DNA of 64,000 nucleotides, taken from assembly GCF_018919485.1 (NCBI RefSeq), contig NZ_JAHLMU010000001.1:2478143-2542142 (forward strand), read 5' to 3'. Position 1 is the stretch's first letter, and every line of letters starts with the position of its first letter. The notes beneath the pieces were generated by a model. The model did no database searches and was not told the DNA's origin. It saw nothing but the letters and a program-made list of their open reading frames with translations. Of the stretch, positions 20,064-30,900 are shown piece after piece. Origin of the DNA: Psychrobacter sp. TAE2020. GTDB lineage: Bacteria > Pseudomonadota > Gammaproteobacteria > Pseudomonadales > Moraxellaceae. Both the position numbers and the translations under genes were made by a program.

Positions 20064-20797
20064 AACTTACCCATAAGAAATTACTACTAAAAAAACCAAA
20101 GCTTGCTAGTACTAAAGCGGTAAAGCCTACCTTTAACCTTGCTAATTTTAGGCGCAGCTTTGAGTCATTAGATAATGATAATTATGGAAGCTGGCCCCTA
20201 GGGGTTAAGGTGACTATATTAATGCTAATAGTGGTCTTCATTGCCGCTTTATCGTGGGCACTACCCATTAGTAGTAAAATCGATCATATTGAAGCCGCAG
20301 AAAGTGAACAGCAAGTATTGCTTGCAAGCTATCGGCAAAAAGAGTCCCGTGCTCGACATTTAGCAGCTTATAAAGCGCAAGTGAGTCAAATGGAAACGGA
20401 GTTCAATACCTTATTAGATCAGTTGCCTAAAGAAACCCGAGTATCAGAATTAGTAGAAGGTATTAATATGACAGGGGTTGGTAGTAACATTCGTTTCCAA
20501 GATATCTCTGTTGAGGCTGAAATTGAAAATGAGTTCTTTATCGAACAGCCTATTCGTATTGCCGCCCTCGGTGAATATCATGAGTTCGGAAGTTTCTTAA
20601 GTGGTCTTGCCACGCTACCTCGTATTATTACTATTCACGATTTTGAAGTGAGTAACCCACAGCCAACCTTAGAAGCCATACCTGAGCTGAAATTAGTGCT
20701 ACAGACTAAAACCTACCGCTCAAAAGAAGCGGTAGCAAAAGACGCATTGTCAGAAGAAGCTGTAGCAGATGCTGATGCCCCTGTAGGGAGTAGATGA
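20060..20797 (+). CDS. pilO: Type IV pilus assembly protein PilO
   Basis: The 245-aa protein has a cytoplasmic N-terminus of about 49 residues, a TM at 50-70, a coiled coil (about 75-110) and a periplasmic domain. The segment FNTLLDQLPKETRVSELVEGIN is typical of PilO. It pairs with PilN to align the machine between the inner membrane and the PilQ secretin. The C-terminal 25 residues are Ala/Asp-rich and extend beyond the usual core. It overlaps both pilN and pilP by 4 bases. Confidence 0.95.
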   Translation: MKLTHKKLLLKKPKLASTKAVKPTFNLANFRRSFESLDNDNYGSWPLGVKVTILMLIVVFIAALSWALPISSKIDHIEAAESEQQVLLASYRQKESRARHLAAYKAQVSQMETEFNTLLDQLPKETRVSELVEGINMTGVGSNIRFQDISVEAEIENEFFIEQPIRIAALGEYHEFGSFLSGLATLPRIITIHDFEVSNPQPTLEAIPELKLVLQTKTYRSKEAVAKDALSEEAVADADAPVGSR

Positions 20798-21330
20798 TGA
20801 GTATTAAACTATGGTCTATGCTAGTTACTTTAACCGTTGTTGGGCTAGGACTATCCGGCTGTAGTGATCGTATTGGCCTAGCTTCGCAAGCAATGGATAC
20901 TATACGTAACCAAGCGGCGCAGCCGATTGAGCCGCCGCCACAAGCACAGTTAATCGAGGACTTTGTCTACAGTGCTAACTTGCTACGTAGCCCATTCTTA
21001 CCCCCCAGTTTAGTCAATCTACAAGGTGCAACTACAGCTATCGATGATGTACGTCCAGATATCAATCGCGTCAAACAACCCCTAGAACAGTACGGGCTGG
21101 CGCAGATGACCTTCCGTGGCATGCTGACATCTTCTGAAGGTCAGCAGTATGCCTTGATACAGCGTCCTGATGGCTCAGTAGCTAGTGTCAAAGCAGGAGA
21201 TTATATCGGTTTAAACGATGGCCGAATTGTTGAGATTACCCCTACCCAAATTAATTTGATTGAAATTGTACCAGATAGCCGAGCTGGATTCGTTGAAAAG
21301 CCACAGTCTCTAGTTTCTCCTATAAGTTGA
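20794..21330 (+). CDS. pilP: Type IV pilus lipoprotein PilP
   Basis: The 178-aa periplasmic lipoprotein has an LSGC lipobox with Cys23. A disordered linker that contacts PilN/PilO precedes a small beta domain from about residue 90 (YGLAQMTFRGMLTSSEGQQY, ALIQRPDGSVASVKAGDYIG) that binds the PilQ N0 domain. The tandem ATGATG start allows initiation one codon later. It is within the overlapping pilMNOP run and 27 bases before pilQ. Confidence 0.95.
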   Translation: MMSIKLWSMLVTLTVVGLGLSGCSDRIGLASQAMDTIRNQAAQPIEPPPQAQLIEDFVYSANLLRSPFLPPSLVNLQGATTAIDDVRPDINRVKQPLEQYGLAQMTFRGMLTSSEGQQYALIQRPDGSVASVKAGDYIGLNDGRIVEITPTQINLIEIVPDSRAGFVEKPQSLVSPIS

Positions 21331-21357
21331 GTGGATGTTTTTTTTGAGGAATGAATA

Positions 21358-23709
21358 ATGACAGTACGCAACCATAAGGGAATGATGATGAGTAACCGCG
21401 TATTCGCCACTTTTACTATACCTTCCTACAACTTTGTCATGCTTATATTGGCTGTCAGTATGCTCGCAATTAGCAGCAGCGCTTATGCTGAACAGCGTAT
21501 TAACACCTTATCAGTAGTGAAGACAGCTCCAGCTGTAACACAGTTACGTTTAGAGTTTTCAGAAATTCCGACATTACCTGTGGCCTATCAACTGGATGAT
21601 CCCAGACGTTTAGTATTAGATTTTGAGCAAGTTCAAAACGGTATTAGCAGGCGCTTGACGGACTATAATATCGGTATGATCAATGAAGTTACTACCTTAA
21701 ACAATGACAGCACTACTCGCATGATTGTGGGTCTAAAACAAACTGGTAGCTATATTACGGCTATTAGTGGTAATGATTTACTGCTTACTATTACTGAGCC
21801 CAATCAAGCGCTAGCGACAACCCCCAAGGTCTACAAGAGCGTCGAGGTTATTCCCACCACACCGATCACCAATAGTATTGCTAACGTTGGTGTAGCCGTT
21901 AATAGCAGCACTGAAGCGGTGCCGACTGATACTATGATGGTACGAGTCAACCCACTACTAGACCCTAGACTAGGCGCCTCACAAGTGGCTCGGCAGTATA
22001 GCTATGATGGCTTGACGGAACTTAATTTTGTAGCTGATAATAATGGTGGCGGTAATGTCAGTATTAGGCTCGCTAATGAGGCTATTCCGGTAGATGTGCA
22101 GCGGCAAGGCAATAAGCTAGTGATACGTATGACTGGTAGTACGATTCCCAGAAATTTGCTACGCCATCTTACTATTAATAGTGGGTTAGTCGCTGGTATC
22201 GATACTCAAAATCAAGGTCAAAATGGGACTATTACTATTAATATGACCGAAGACTACGAGTACCAAGCTCACCAATCAGGCAATAAGCTTACTATAGCGA
22301 TTAAAAAACCTGAGCTGTTAGGTGAGCCTACGCTTGAGGAGAGAGTCTATACTGGTGAAGCATTATCTATGGAATTCCAAAATGTGGAAATCCGTAGCGT
22401 GTTAGATATCTTGGCGCAGTTCACTAAGATGAATGTGGTAGCTAGCGATTCTGTAACTGGTAACATTACCTTGCGTCTTATTAATGTTCCTTGGGATCAA
22501 GCACTAGATATTATTCTGAAAAGTAAAAATTTAGGTAAGCGTGAGAATGGTAATGTAATTTTGATCGCCCCTGCTACTGAGCTTGCTGAACAAGAAGCTA
22601 GTGAGCTTGCGGCTCAGCAAGCGGTGCAAGCCTTTTCCCCTTTGCGTACTGAGTACATTCGCTTGAGCTATGCTCGTGCCGAAGATGTTTTATTATTAAT
22701 TTCTGATGGTAGTGGACCTTCTAATAGTGGTGGCGGGTTTGGTGCTGTCAATACGGGTAGCAATCAAGATAATAATACCTTGTTGTCCAATCGTGGCACA
22801 GTCACTACTGATAAACGTACTAATACTTTAATTATTAAAGATGTGGCAGATAGTATTGAAAATATACATAAATTAATTAGTAAAATTGATATTCCAGTAC
22901 GCCAAGTGATGATTGAGGCACGTATTGTTAGCGCTACCGATACCTTTAGTAAGGAGATTGGTGTGCGCTGGGGTCTGTTATCTAACGGAGCAGCTAATAA
23001 TAGCAACCTATTGGTTGGCGGCAGTGATCAGACCCTATGGGATTTAAAAGACTTCGATATCGAAACTACTACTGTCAATGGACAGTCCGTCTCTTATCCG
23101 TCATACGATATTAGTCGCCCTGATAATCTAAACGTTGATTTAGGCGTCAGTAATCCTGCAGGGAGCATTGCCTTTGGTCTGTTGGGGTTATCAGATTTCA
23201 TGTTGGATCTTGAATTATCAGCGTTACAAGCGGATAATCGCGGTGAGGTTATTTCTACACCCAAAATTTTGACTACTGATAAACAAACCGCTAAAGTTTC
23301 TTCTGGTACGCAGATTCCTTATCAGGAAGCGTCGGCTAGTGGTGCTACTACGACTAGTTTTAAAGAAGCCGCATTGAGCCTTGAGGCTACGCCAAATATC
23401 ACCCCTGATGGCAAAATCGGTCTGCAGTTAGTGATTACTAATGGCACACCGACTATTATCAATAATCAGGTCGCCATTTCTGAAGACTCGATTTCCACTA
23501 ATGTCATTGTTGAAGATGGCCAAACTATCGTATTAGGCGGGGTGTTTAAAAACCGTATTAATAATGGTGTAGATAAAGTACCATTCTTAGGAGATTTACC
23601 TTATATTGGTCGTGCGTTCCGTAGAGACGTTCGTAGCAATAATAAAGAAGAATTACTTATCTTTATCACTACGAAGCTGGTTAACGATGGCATAAATCGT
23701 TTAGAATAA
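21358..23709 (+). CDS. pilQ: Type IV pilus secretin PilQ
   Basis: The 783-aa outer-membrane secretin forms the gated channel for the pilus. A signal peptide ends at about SSSAYA-EQ (residue 45). Two AMIN-type beta domains (about 50-135 and 205-300) bind peptidoglycan, a secretin N0/STN domain lies at about 335-410 (LSMEFQNVEIRSVLDILAQF), an N1 domain follows with a Gly/Asn-rich loop (about 455-480), and the C-terminal secretin barrel starts near EARIVSATDTFSKEIGVRWG. GAGGA lies 7 bases before the ATG at 21358. A terminator follows, separating the pil operon from aroK. Confidence 0.97.
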   Translation: MTVRNHKGMMMSNRVFATFTIPSYNFVMLILAVSMLAISSSAYAEQRINTLSVVKTAPAVTQLRLEFSEIPTLPVAYQLDDPRRLVLDFEQVQNGISRRLTDYNIGMINEVTTLNNDSTTRMIVGLKQTGSYITAISGNDLLLTITEPNQALATTPKVYKSVEVIPTTPITNSIANVGVAVNSSTEAVPTDTMMVRVNPLLDPRLGASQVARQYSYDGLTELNFVADNNGGGNVSIRLANEAIPVDVQRQGNKLVIRMTGSTIPRNLLRHLTINSGLVAGIDTQNQGQNGTITINMTEDYEYQAHQSGNKLTIAIKKPELLGEPTLEERVYTGEALSMEFQNVEIRSVLDILAQFTKMNVVASDSVTGNITLRLINVPWDQALDIILKSKNLGKRENGNVILIAPATELAEQEASELAAQQAVQAFSPLRTEYIRLSYARAEDVLLLISDGSGPSNSGGGFGAVNTGSNQDNNTLLSNRGTVTTDKRTNTLIIKDVADSIENIHKLISKIDIPVRQVMIEARIVSATDTFSKEIGVRWGLLSNGAANNSNLLVGGSDQTLWDLKDFDIETTTVNGQSVSYPSYDISRPDNLNVDLGVSNPAGSIAFGLLGLSDFMLDLELSALQADNRGEVISTPKILTTDKQTAKVSSGTQIPYQEASASGATTTSFKEAALSLEATPNITPDGKIGLQLVITNGTPTIINNQVAISEDSISTNVIVEDGQTIVLGGVFKNRINNGVDKVPFLGDLPYIGRAFRRDVRSNNKEELLIFITTKLVNDGINRLE

Positions 23710-23737
23710 GCGGCGGTATTTAAGACACTATAAAAAT

Positions 23738-23761
23738 ACAAGCTTAAGCGCTTGTTTTTTT
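23738..23761 (+). terminator. Rho-independent terminator of pilQ
   Basis: ACAAGC/GCTTGT around TTAAGC with T7 after it; the stem can extend outward through A-T pairs. It lies about 30 bases after the pilQ stop. Confidence 0.8.
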
Positions 23762-23888
23762 ATGGGCGCAAGGTTATTGCTAAGGGTTATGCTTTGAGCA
23801 GCATTATTTTATCAACAATAATCAACGCTCATTACTAGCTAGAATATTAATGACGTTGTATGATAGTTAATTTATCTGAGTGAGTTTT

Positions 23889-24662
23889 ATGTTGGAGGAA
23901 TTACCGTCGGTATTTATAGTCGGGCCGATGGGAGCTGGCAAGACCACCATTGGCCGATTGCTTGCTAAGCAGCTGGGCCGCGAGTTTGTGGACAGTGACT
24001 GGTATGTTGAATCGCAAACAGGCGCTGATATTGCTTGGATATTCGCTAAAGAAGGCGAGGCAGGCTTTCGGGCGCGCGAAACTCGAGCCATTGATGAGCT
24101 AACCCAATATAAGCAAATTATACTTGCCACTGGTGGTGGTGCAGTTATGTCTGATGAAAACAGAGCATTCTTGCATCAGCGTGGCATTGTAGTTTACCTA
24201 AATGCACCAGTCGATGTGCAGATGGTACGTACAGCGAAGGACAAGTCACGTCCCCTATTACAGCAGCCCAATCCCAGAAAAATACTACAAGAATTATATA
24301 AAAAACGTGATCCATTATATCGGCAAGTAGCACACATTATTATGCCTACTGGCCACACTTATCCACGGAATATGGTCAATCAGTTGTTGCAACAGCTCCA
24401 GCGTTTTTCGGTGGTCAAGATAGAACAAGCTACTGATACTGATATGGATACTGAGTTAGAGCAAGATACTGACAGTTATAGTAGTCCTGACCTCATAAAG
24501 CTAGATAGTGAATCAAATAGTGCAGCTAGTGTAGATGACGGTATTGATGCTCCTAAGAGTATTAAAAGTAGCACTGTTAATACTGATACTGGCTTAGAGC
24601 TGACCACTGATACTGATTGTTTAGTACCATCAGCCTCTGCTGCTGACCGTAATGAACTTTAA
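23889..24662 (+). CDS. aroK: Shikimate kinase with C-terminal extension
   Basis: The 257-aa protein phosphorylates shikimate at the 3-OH using ATP in aromatic amino acid synthesis. It has a Walker A motif GPMGAGKT (residues 12-19), substrate-binding DSD (35-37), FRARE and LATGGGAV. The kinase core ends near residue 175, the usual family length. About 80 further residues are Asp/Thr/Ser-rich (TDTDMDTELEQDTD and similar) with no recognisable domain. I chose the ATG at 23889; an in-frame GTG at 23880 adds three residues. It pairs with aroB downstream, as in many gammaproteobacteria. Confidence 0.95.
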   Translation: MLEELPSVFIVGPMGAGKTTIGRLLAKQLGREFVDSDWYVESQTGADIAWIFAKEGEAGFRARETRAIDELTQYKQIILATGGGAVMSDENRAFLHQRGIVVYLNAPVDVQMVRTAKDKSRPLLQQPNPRKILQELYKKRDPLYRQVAHIIMPTGHTYPRNMVNQLLQQLQRFSVVKIEQATDTDMDTELEQDTDSYSSPDLIKLDSESNSAASVDDGIDAPKSIKSSTVNTDTGLELTTDTDCLVPSASAADRNEL

Positions 24663-24683
24663 CTATAGTATTTTTTATAGCGC

Positions 24684-24750
24684 CATATTTTTATAGCTAA
24701 TAATTTTTATAGCATAATAATTTTTATAGCATAATAATTTTTGAAGCTAA
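24684..24750. repeat. 17-bp tandem repeat between aroK and aroB
   Basis: Two exact copies of TAATTTTTATAGCATAA (24701-24717, 24718-24734) are flanked by degenerate copies upstream (24684-24700) and downstream (24735-24750), giving about four units. The array fills most of the aroK-aroB spacer and ends 30 bases before the aroB start. Confidence 0.85.
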
Positions 24751-24783
24751 CCACTTTCAAACCTAAACATTAGGAAGTATGAG

Positions 24784-25884
24784 ATGACTACCGCATTAGT
24801 GGAAGATGGCTTAATTGTACATACTCAAAGTCACGATTATCCAATAGTTATTACGGCACAAAGCGGCAATAAAACCAGTAATATGGCGGAGCAAATTACT
24901 TCCTATATACGGGGTAAGCAGCTATTAATTGTGACTAATGAGACGGTTGCGCCTTTATACTTAGCGGCATTACAAGCGCAACTAGAATTGCACTTTAAGG
25001 TGGCGGTTTGCATCCTAGCTGATGGAGAACAGTACAAAAATCAGGCTAGTATCGATAAAATATATGATGCGCTAATGGCGCAGCACTTCAACCGTGATGT
25101 TACTTTAATTGCGCTTGGTGGTGGTGTTATCGGTGATATGACAGGCTTTGCAGCGGCTAGCTTTATGCGTGGGGTTGATTTTATCCAAATACCTACTACT
25201 CTATTGTCGCAAGTGGACTCCAGCGTTGGTGGTAAGACTGGTATCAATCATCCACAAGGCAAGAACATGATTGGCGCTTTTTGGCAGCCGCAGATGGTAC
25301 TAGTGGATATGAATACTTTGCAAACGCTGCCTGAGCGTGAGCTATCCGCTGGATTAGCGGAAGTCATCAAATACGCACTGATTATGGATATTGAGTTTTT
25401 GGATTGGCTTGAAGAGCATCTACCAGCCATGATGGCTTTGGATTTAGAAGTTCTAGCGATAGCAGTAAAACGCTGCTGCCAGTATAAAGCTGATATTGTG
25501 GCGCAAGATGAGCGTGAAGCAGGTATACGAGCGATATTGAATTTTGGTCATACCTTTGGTCATGTGATTGAGACTCACCAAGGATATGGTAATTGGTTGC
25601 ATGGTGAAGCTGTTGCAGCAGGTATGGTGCAAGCAGCTGAATTATCGCAAATGCTTGGCTGGCTCAGCGATAGCGACGTGGCTCGAGTAAAACGGGTATT
25701 GAGCTTAGCTAAACTGCCAATTATGCCACCAGCTATCGATGTAGACACAGCGTTAAAACTAATGGGCCACGATAAAAAAGTCAAACAAGGACAAATCCGG
25801 CTGATTTTGTTAAAATCACTAGGTGAGGCGGTATTGACAGACGAATTCGATGCGCAGTTGCTTACTGAAGTGCTGTCATCCTAA
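24784..25884 (+). CDS. aroB: 3-dehydroquinate synthase
   Basis: The 366-aa NAD- and metal-dependent enzyme converts DAHP to 3-dehydroquinate, the second step of the shikimate pathway. The NAD-binding Gly-rich loop [14 protein letters not shown], the [21 protein letters not shown] signature and the metal-ligand histidines in [11 protein letters not shown] and LHGEAVAAG are all present. Length is normal. An AGGA site precedes the ATG by 8-9 bases. Confidence 0.98.
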   Translation: MTTALVEDGLIVHTQSHDYPIVITAQSGNKTSNMAEQITSYIRGKQLLIVTNETVAPLYLAALQAQLELHFKVAVCILADGEQYKNQASIDKIYDALMAQHFNRDVTLIALGGGVIGDMTGFAAASFMRGVDFIQIPTTLLSQVDSSVGGKTGINHPQGKNMIGAFWQPQMVLVDMNTLQTLPERELSAGLAEVIKYALIMDIEFLDWLEEHLPAMMALDLEVLAIAVKRCCQYKADIVAQDEREAGIRAILNFGHTFGHVIETHQGYGNWLHGEAVAAGMVQAAELSQMLGWLSDSDVARVKRVLSLAKLPIMPPAIDVDTALKLMGHDKKVKQGQIRLILLKSLGEAVLTDEFDAQLLTEVLSS

Positions 25885-25904
25885 GCGGCATACTAATTGT
25901 TTAC

Positions 25905-25940
25905 AAGCTAATAGCTGCTGATAAGCTAATGGCTGTTGAT
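25905..25940. repeat. 18-bp direct repeat after aroB
   Basis: AAGCTAATAGCTGCTGAT (25905-25922) is followed directly by AAGCTAATGGCTGTTGAT (25923-25940), 16 of 18 identical. It lies between aroB and the DamX-like gene. Confidence 0.7.
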
Positions 25941-25975
25941 AAGCGTTAATTAATTACTTTTCCAAGGAAAATCCC

Positions 25976-27037
25976 ATGGCAGCACCGAGCTCTACGACTA
26001 GCTCTAGCAGTAAGTCAAATCGTCGCCAAGCACTAATTTGGTTAATGATGACTTTGCTGCTCGGAGTGGCCACTGCGCTGCTTTGGATGGTCAGTCAGAC
26101 CCCTGCAATTGGAGCCAAAATTGAGAATGCTCCTATTGCTGCACCTGAAGCATTAGTTAGCGAGCTTGAACAACCTCTATCTATTGAGTCTCTACATGAG
26201 CTAGATAATGACATTCAGCCTATTGATTTCGAAGATACTATCCGAGATTTACGCAATTATCCAGACGAGTTCAAAGATAAGCGATACTTGCTCGCTAATA
26301 AAGGTAAATGGACCGTACAAGTGATGAATGTCGCCGAGAATGAGGTGATAGTCAGCTACTTAGAAGGTCGAAAAGATAGAGATAAATTTGCCTATTTCCG
26401 CTATCGCGATGAGAACAAACAGCTGCGTTATATGCTTACTTATGGTCTATTAAATAGCTCGCAAGAAGCGGTAGGGGCGGCGAAACTGGTAGATTTTGGC
26501 TTGCCTGCTGACGTACGTGTGCTATCGGAAGAGATTAATCGCTACACTAGTATTATCGACAATTATGAGCGTTCGCAACCCATCAAAGATCTAAGTACTA
26601 GACGCTCACGCTCAGTGAAACTTAATCCTACCAAGCGTGAAGTACCTGTGCGTCAAAAAGCGCCAGTAGTTCCTAAAGTTAGTAATGATAATGAAGAGGC
26701 CACTTCTAAGCCTTCTAGTAATCAGTCTAACACTAATAGCACTGGCAGTATTAGTCAGTCCGCCGACACTTCAGATACCTTATCAGTCAATGAAGAGCGC
26801 ACCTTATCATCTGAAAATTCTGATGATTCTAAAAATGATGATAAAGCTATTAAGGCTGAGCCACAAGTCAAAAAGCCACCGGTAGTAGCCACGCCTAAAC
26901 AGCCAAGTTCGGCGAGCAATCCTGATAAAGCTAGTGAAGGCAGTAATAAAAAGAATAACAGTAGCGCTGATAAGAGCACTACTAATAAAGGTAATAGTGA
27001 TCCTATTAAGCAACTAATAGAAGAAAAGAGTAAGTAG
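25976..27037 (+). CDS. DamX-like SPOR-type inner-membrane protein
   Basis: The 353-aa bitopic protein has a Ser-rich cytoplasmic tail, one TM at about residues 19-40 and a periplasmic part. Residues 111-192 (KWTVQVMNV, FAYFRYRDENKQLRYMLTYG, LPADVRVLSEE) have the pattern of a SPOR domain, which binds glycan strands denuded of stem peptides at the division septum. The aroK-aroB-damX order in gammaproteobacteria supports the assignment. Unusually, the domain is followed by about 150 low-complexity residues rich in Ser, Asn, Lys and Asp, whereas SPOR domains are normally C-terminal. A division role is inferred, not shown. Confidence 0.65.
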   Translation: MAAPSSTTSSSSKSNRRQALIWLMMTLLLGVATALLWMVSQTPAIGAKIENAPIAAPEALVSELEQPLSIESLHELDNDIQPIDFEDTIRDLRNYPDEFKDKRYLLANKGKWTVQVMNVAENEVIVSYLEGRKDRDKFAYFRYRDENKQLRYMLTYGLLNSSQEAVGAAKLVDFGLPADVRVLSEEINRYTSIIDNYERSQPIKDLSTRRSRSVKLNPTKREVPVRQKAPVVPKVSNDNEEATSKPSSNQSNTNSTGSISQSADTSDTLSVNEERTLSSENSDDSKNDDKAIKAEPQVKKPPVVATPKQPSSASNPDKASEGSNKKNNSSADKSTTNKGNSDPIKQLIEEKSK

Positions 27038-27115
27038 CTTTTCACTATCAGTTTTCGACCTAGCGGTTTTTTTAAATAGCCGCTAGGGTCGGGATTGCTT
27101 TGGTTGACTTTTATT

Positions 27116-27139
27116 AGCAAATTTTTTTGCTTTTTTTTT
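27116..27139 (+). terminator. Probable terminator of the aroKB-damX-like unit
   Basis: AGCAAA/TTTGCT around TTTT with T8 downstream. A second, stronger stem (CGACC-TAGCGG / CCGCTA-GGGTCG, 27056-27091) just upstream lacks a T-run and may help release. Confidence 0.65.
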
Positions 27140-27922
27140 GACAATACGCTTTAAAAGCAATAAGTGACTGGTGAGGTTTTTGCTAGTACAAGCACGGATA
27201 TTAAAGGTAGAATCATTAATGATACTTACAGAATAATGTCGGTCAGTCACTGGTATCGCCTAGTTACTTGTAGAAGCAGTACAGTGATTCAGTGTTCATT
27301 TTCAGTAGTCAGTCTGTGACTTTATTACTTGGTTTTAAGCCAGTAATTAACAATAGCTATCCAATAATTTGTAAAAAAGACTAGATTTTTTCAGCATCAT
27401 TAACTAATATGATTAAGGGACTTATTCTGTATAGTTATGGTAAATTGTTGGAAATACTGGCTATTTAGGTAAATTTTTCGTCTCTCACTGTTCTAAGCGT
27501 TATTAAGTGCTGTTGATCATAAAGGTCAAGTAATCGCTAATTCTCTTCTATTTATTTATAGTCCTTATTTGGGTTAAAGAAGTGATTGAACCTAGAGCGT
27601 TTAATGTCTGAGCGTTGATAAGTAGATTATTATCGGTTCAATAGCTATCACTCTATCATCGCTCTTATCGTATTTACGGTGTCATTCACCCGCATACACC
27701 ATCAATCAACTATTAGCGCTTGAGCTATTTTGCCAAGTAGCTAACCGTTCTGCTCCAAACCAAACGGATAATTACTAACAACTCGTATCAACAATATTAT
27801 GCAGTGTACGAATTCAGTTTTTAATCCGGATACTAGAATAATTTAGCCCGTTCTAACTGCGTCATTCAGTACATGCTACGCATTGTAGCCATGAACTGCT
27901 CGCTCACTTAAAAGGACTAGCC
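27140..27922 (+). other. Long spacer upstream of gltB
   Basis: About 780 bases with no supported gene on either strand. The region is AT-rich with many stop codons in all frames. It presumably holds the promoter and control sites of the glutamate synthase operon, but I saw no confident -35/-10 pair or operator. Confidence 0.5.
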
Positions 27923-30900
27923 ATGTCAATGATTTCATCACACACACATCTGGCCACTCCAGATGACTTTTCTGATAACTGTGGTTTTGGCTTAATCGCT
28001 CACATTGAGGGACAAGCCAGCCACGATTTAGTTAAGACTGCCATTCATAGTCTCAGCTGTATGACTCACCGCGGCGGTGTTGCTGCCGATGGCAAAACGG
28101 GGGATGGCTGCGGTTTGCTACTTGCCACTCCTAAAGCATTTTTTCAAGCTATCGCTGCTGAACAGCAGTTAACCATTACTGATAACTTTGCAGTAGGGAT
28201 GGTATTTGTCAATTTGGACGAGACCAAAGCTAAGTATAGTGAACAAGTACTAGCAGAAGAGATCGCTGCGCAAGATTTAGAGGTAGCTGGCTGGCGAGAG
28301 GTACCAGTTGATTTAACTATCGTCGGTGAGATCGGTCGTGAGACTCTACCCGCATTTAAACAGATATTCGTCAATGATCCGGCTAACTTAAGCAGTGAAG
28401 ACTTCAATCGTAAGTTATTCGTAGCACGAAAAAAAGCAGAGCAACGTCTAACCGAAGATGAGCTGTTTTATGTCTGCTCGCTAAACTGCCAAACTATTAT
28501 CTATAAAGGCTTGGTAATGCCGTCAGATTTGCCAGCGTTCTTTACGGATTTAAAAGATGAGCGCTTGGCCTCGCATATTGTAGTGTTTCATCAGCGCTTC
28601 TCGACTAACACTTTACCACGCTGGCCATTAGCACAGCCATTTCGCTATCTGGCCCATAATGGCGAATTGAATACTATCACTGGTAATCGTAATTGGTCTG
28701 AGGCTCGTACGCCAAAATTGAAATCTGCTAAATTACCAAATTTGAGTGAGTTAACACCGTTAGTGAATAGTAGTGGCTCAGATTCTTCAAGCTTAGATAA
28801 TATGCTTGAGGTGCTGATGTCAGGTGGTATGAGTTTATTTCATTCAATGTCGATTCTAGTGCCACCAGCTTGGCAAAATGTCGATAGTATGGATATGGAC
28901 TTACGCGCCTTCTATGAATTTTATTCGCAGCACATGGAAGCATGGGATGGGCCAGCAGGATTAGTGATTCAAGATGGTCGTTATGCTGTCTGTATGCTAG
29001 ATCGTAATGGCCTGCGTCCCTCACGTTGGGTCACTACTAAGAATGGCTATATCACCGTCGCATCGGAGATTGGTGTTTGGGACTATGCCCCTAAGGATGT
29101 GCTTGCAAAAGGTCGAGTTGGCCCTGGCCAGATGTTGGTTATCGATACCTTGACGGGTCAGGTTATGGATAACAAGACCATCGCCACGTTATTAAAAAAA
29201 GCCCATCCTTATCGCAAATGGTTACGTGAACAAGCGACACGTATTCGTGATGATGAGCGTATCGAAGAAGCGCTAGCAGCAAAATCTTGTCGTGGTGTGG
29301 CACTAAAGACTTTGCAAAAAATGTATCACGTAACTAATGAAGAGCGTACCGAAATTATTCGCCCCAACGCTGAGAATGGTCAAGAGCCAGTAGGCTCTAT
29401 GGGTGACGATACACCAATGGCGGTACTATCACAGCAAATCCGTCACGTTGGTGATTTTTTTCGGCAGCAGTTTGCACAAGTGACCAATCCACCGATTGAT
29501 CCTTTACGCGAATCGATTGTAATGTCATTACAAACTTGCCTTGGTGCGCAGACTAATGTGTTTGCGCCTTCTGCTAAAGACGCTCATCGCATTATTCTTT
29601 CCTCGCCTGTGCTATCTGCGAGCAAAATGCAGCAGATTGAGAACCTTAATGATACCGCCTTTCAAATCGCACGTATTAATTTAAATTATGATTTGAATCT
29701 AGATTTAGCTACGGCTATTACTACTATTTGTGAGCAAGTAGCTGCTGCCATTAGAGCGGGTCAGACCCTCATCGTATTGTCTGATAAAGATATTAGCGCT
29801 GACAAAGTGCCAGCCAATGCCATTATGGTCACTGGTGCGGTTCATCACTACTTAATTGCGCAAGGTATTCGTACTGATGCCAATTTGATCATTGAGACTG
29901 GACTGGCACGGGATTCGCATCAAGTAGCAGTACTGATCGGCTTTGGGGCGACTTGTGTTTATCCTTATTTGGCTTATGACGTCATTGATGATTTGGTAGC
30001 GACTGGCGAGCTTCTGGGTGATCCGATTCAAGCGCGTGTCAATTTCCGTAAAGGTTTAGATAAAGGGCTACTAAAGATTTTATCGAAGATGGGCATCTCT
30101 ACTATTGTGTCTTATCGAGGTGCGCAACTGTTTGAAGCGGTTGGTCTCTCTGAGCCAGTAGTCGCTATGTGCTTTAAAGGGGTACAAAGCCGGATTAAAG
30201 GGGCAACTTTTGAGGATTTAGCGGCCGATCAAGCGCAGCTAGCTGCTAATGCTTTTAAGCGTCGTATGCCTCTAGATCAAGGCGGTCTTCTCAAGTTTGT
30301 CTTCAATAAAGAATACCATGCCTTTAACCCTGATGTGATTAACAGCTTGCACACAGCTGTACGCACTGGGGATTACGAGAACTATCGTAACTATGCCGAC
30401 TTAGTTAATAGCCGTCCAGTGGCAACCCTACGCGATTTACTACAGCTTAAAACTGATAATCCTATCGCTGTCGATGATGTTGAGGACATCACTAAGATTT
30501 TGAAGCGTTTCGATTCAGCGGGTATGTCATTAGGTGCTTTATCTCCTGAAGCCCACGAGTCTATCGCTATGGCGATGAATACTATTGGTGGGCGCTCAAA
30601 CTCTGGTGAGGGCGGGGAAGATCCAGTACGTTATGGCACTTTGCGTAACTCAAAGATTAAGCAAGTAGCCTCAGGGCGCTTTGGGGTGACTCCTGCTTAC
30701 CTGCGCTCAGCAGAAGTAATGCAGATAAAAGTCGCTCAGGGGGCGAAACCAGGTGAGGGTGGCCAGCTACCAGGTGGTAAGGTCAATGCCTTGATTGCAC
30801 GCTTACGTTATTCAGTGCCTGGGGTGACCTTAATTTCGCCACCACCGCATCATGATATTTACTCTATCGAAGATTTAGCCCAGCTTATCTTTGATCTTAA

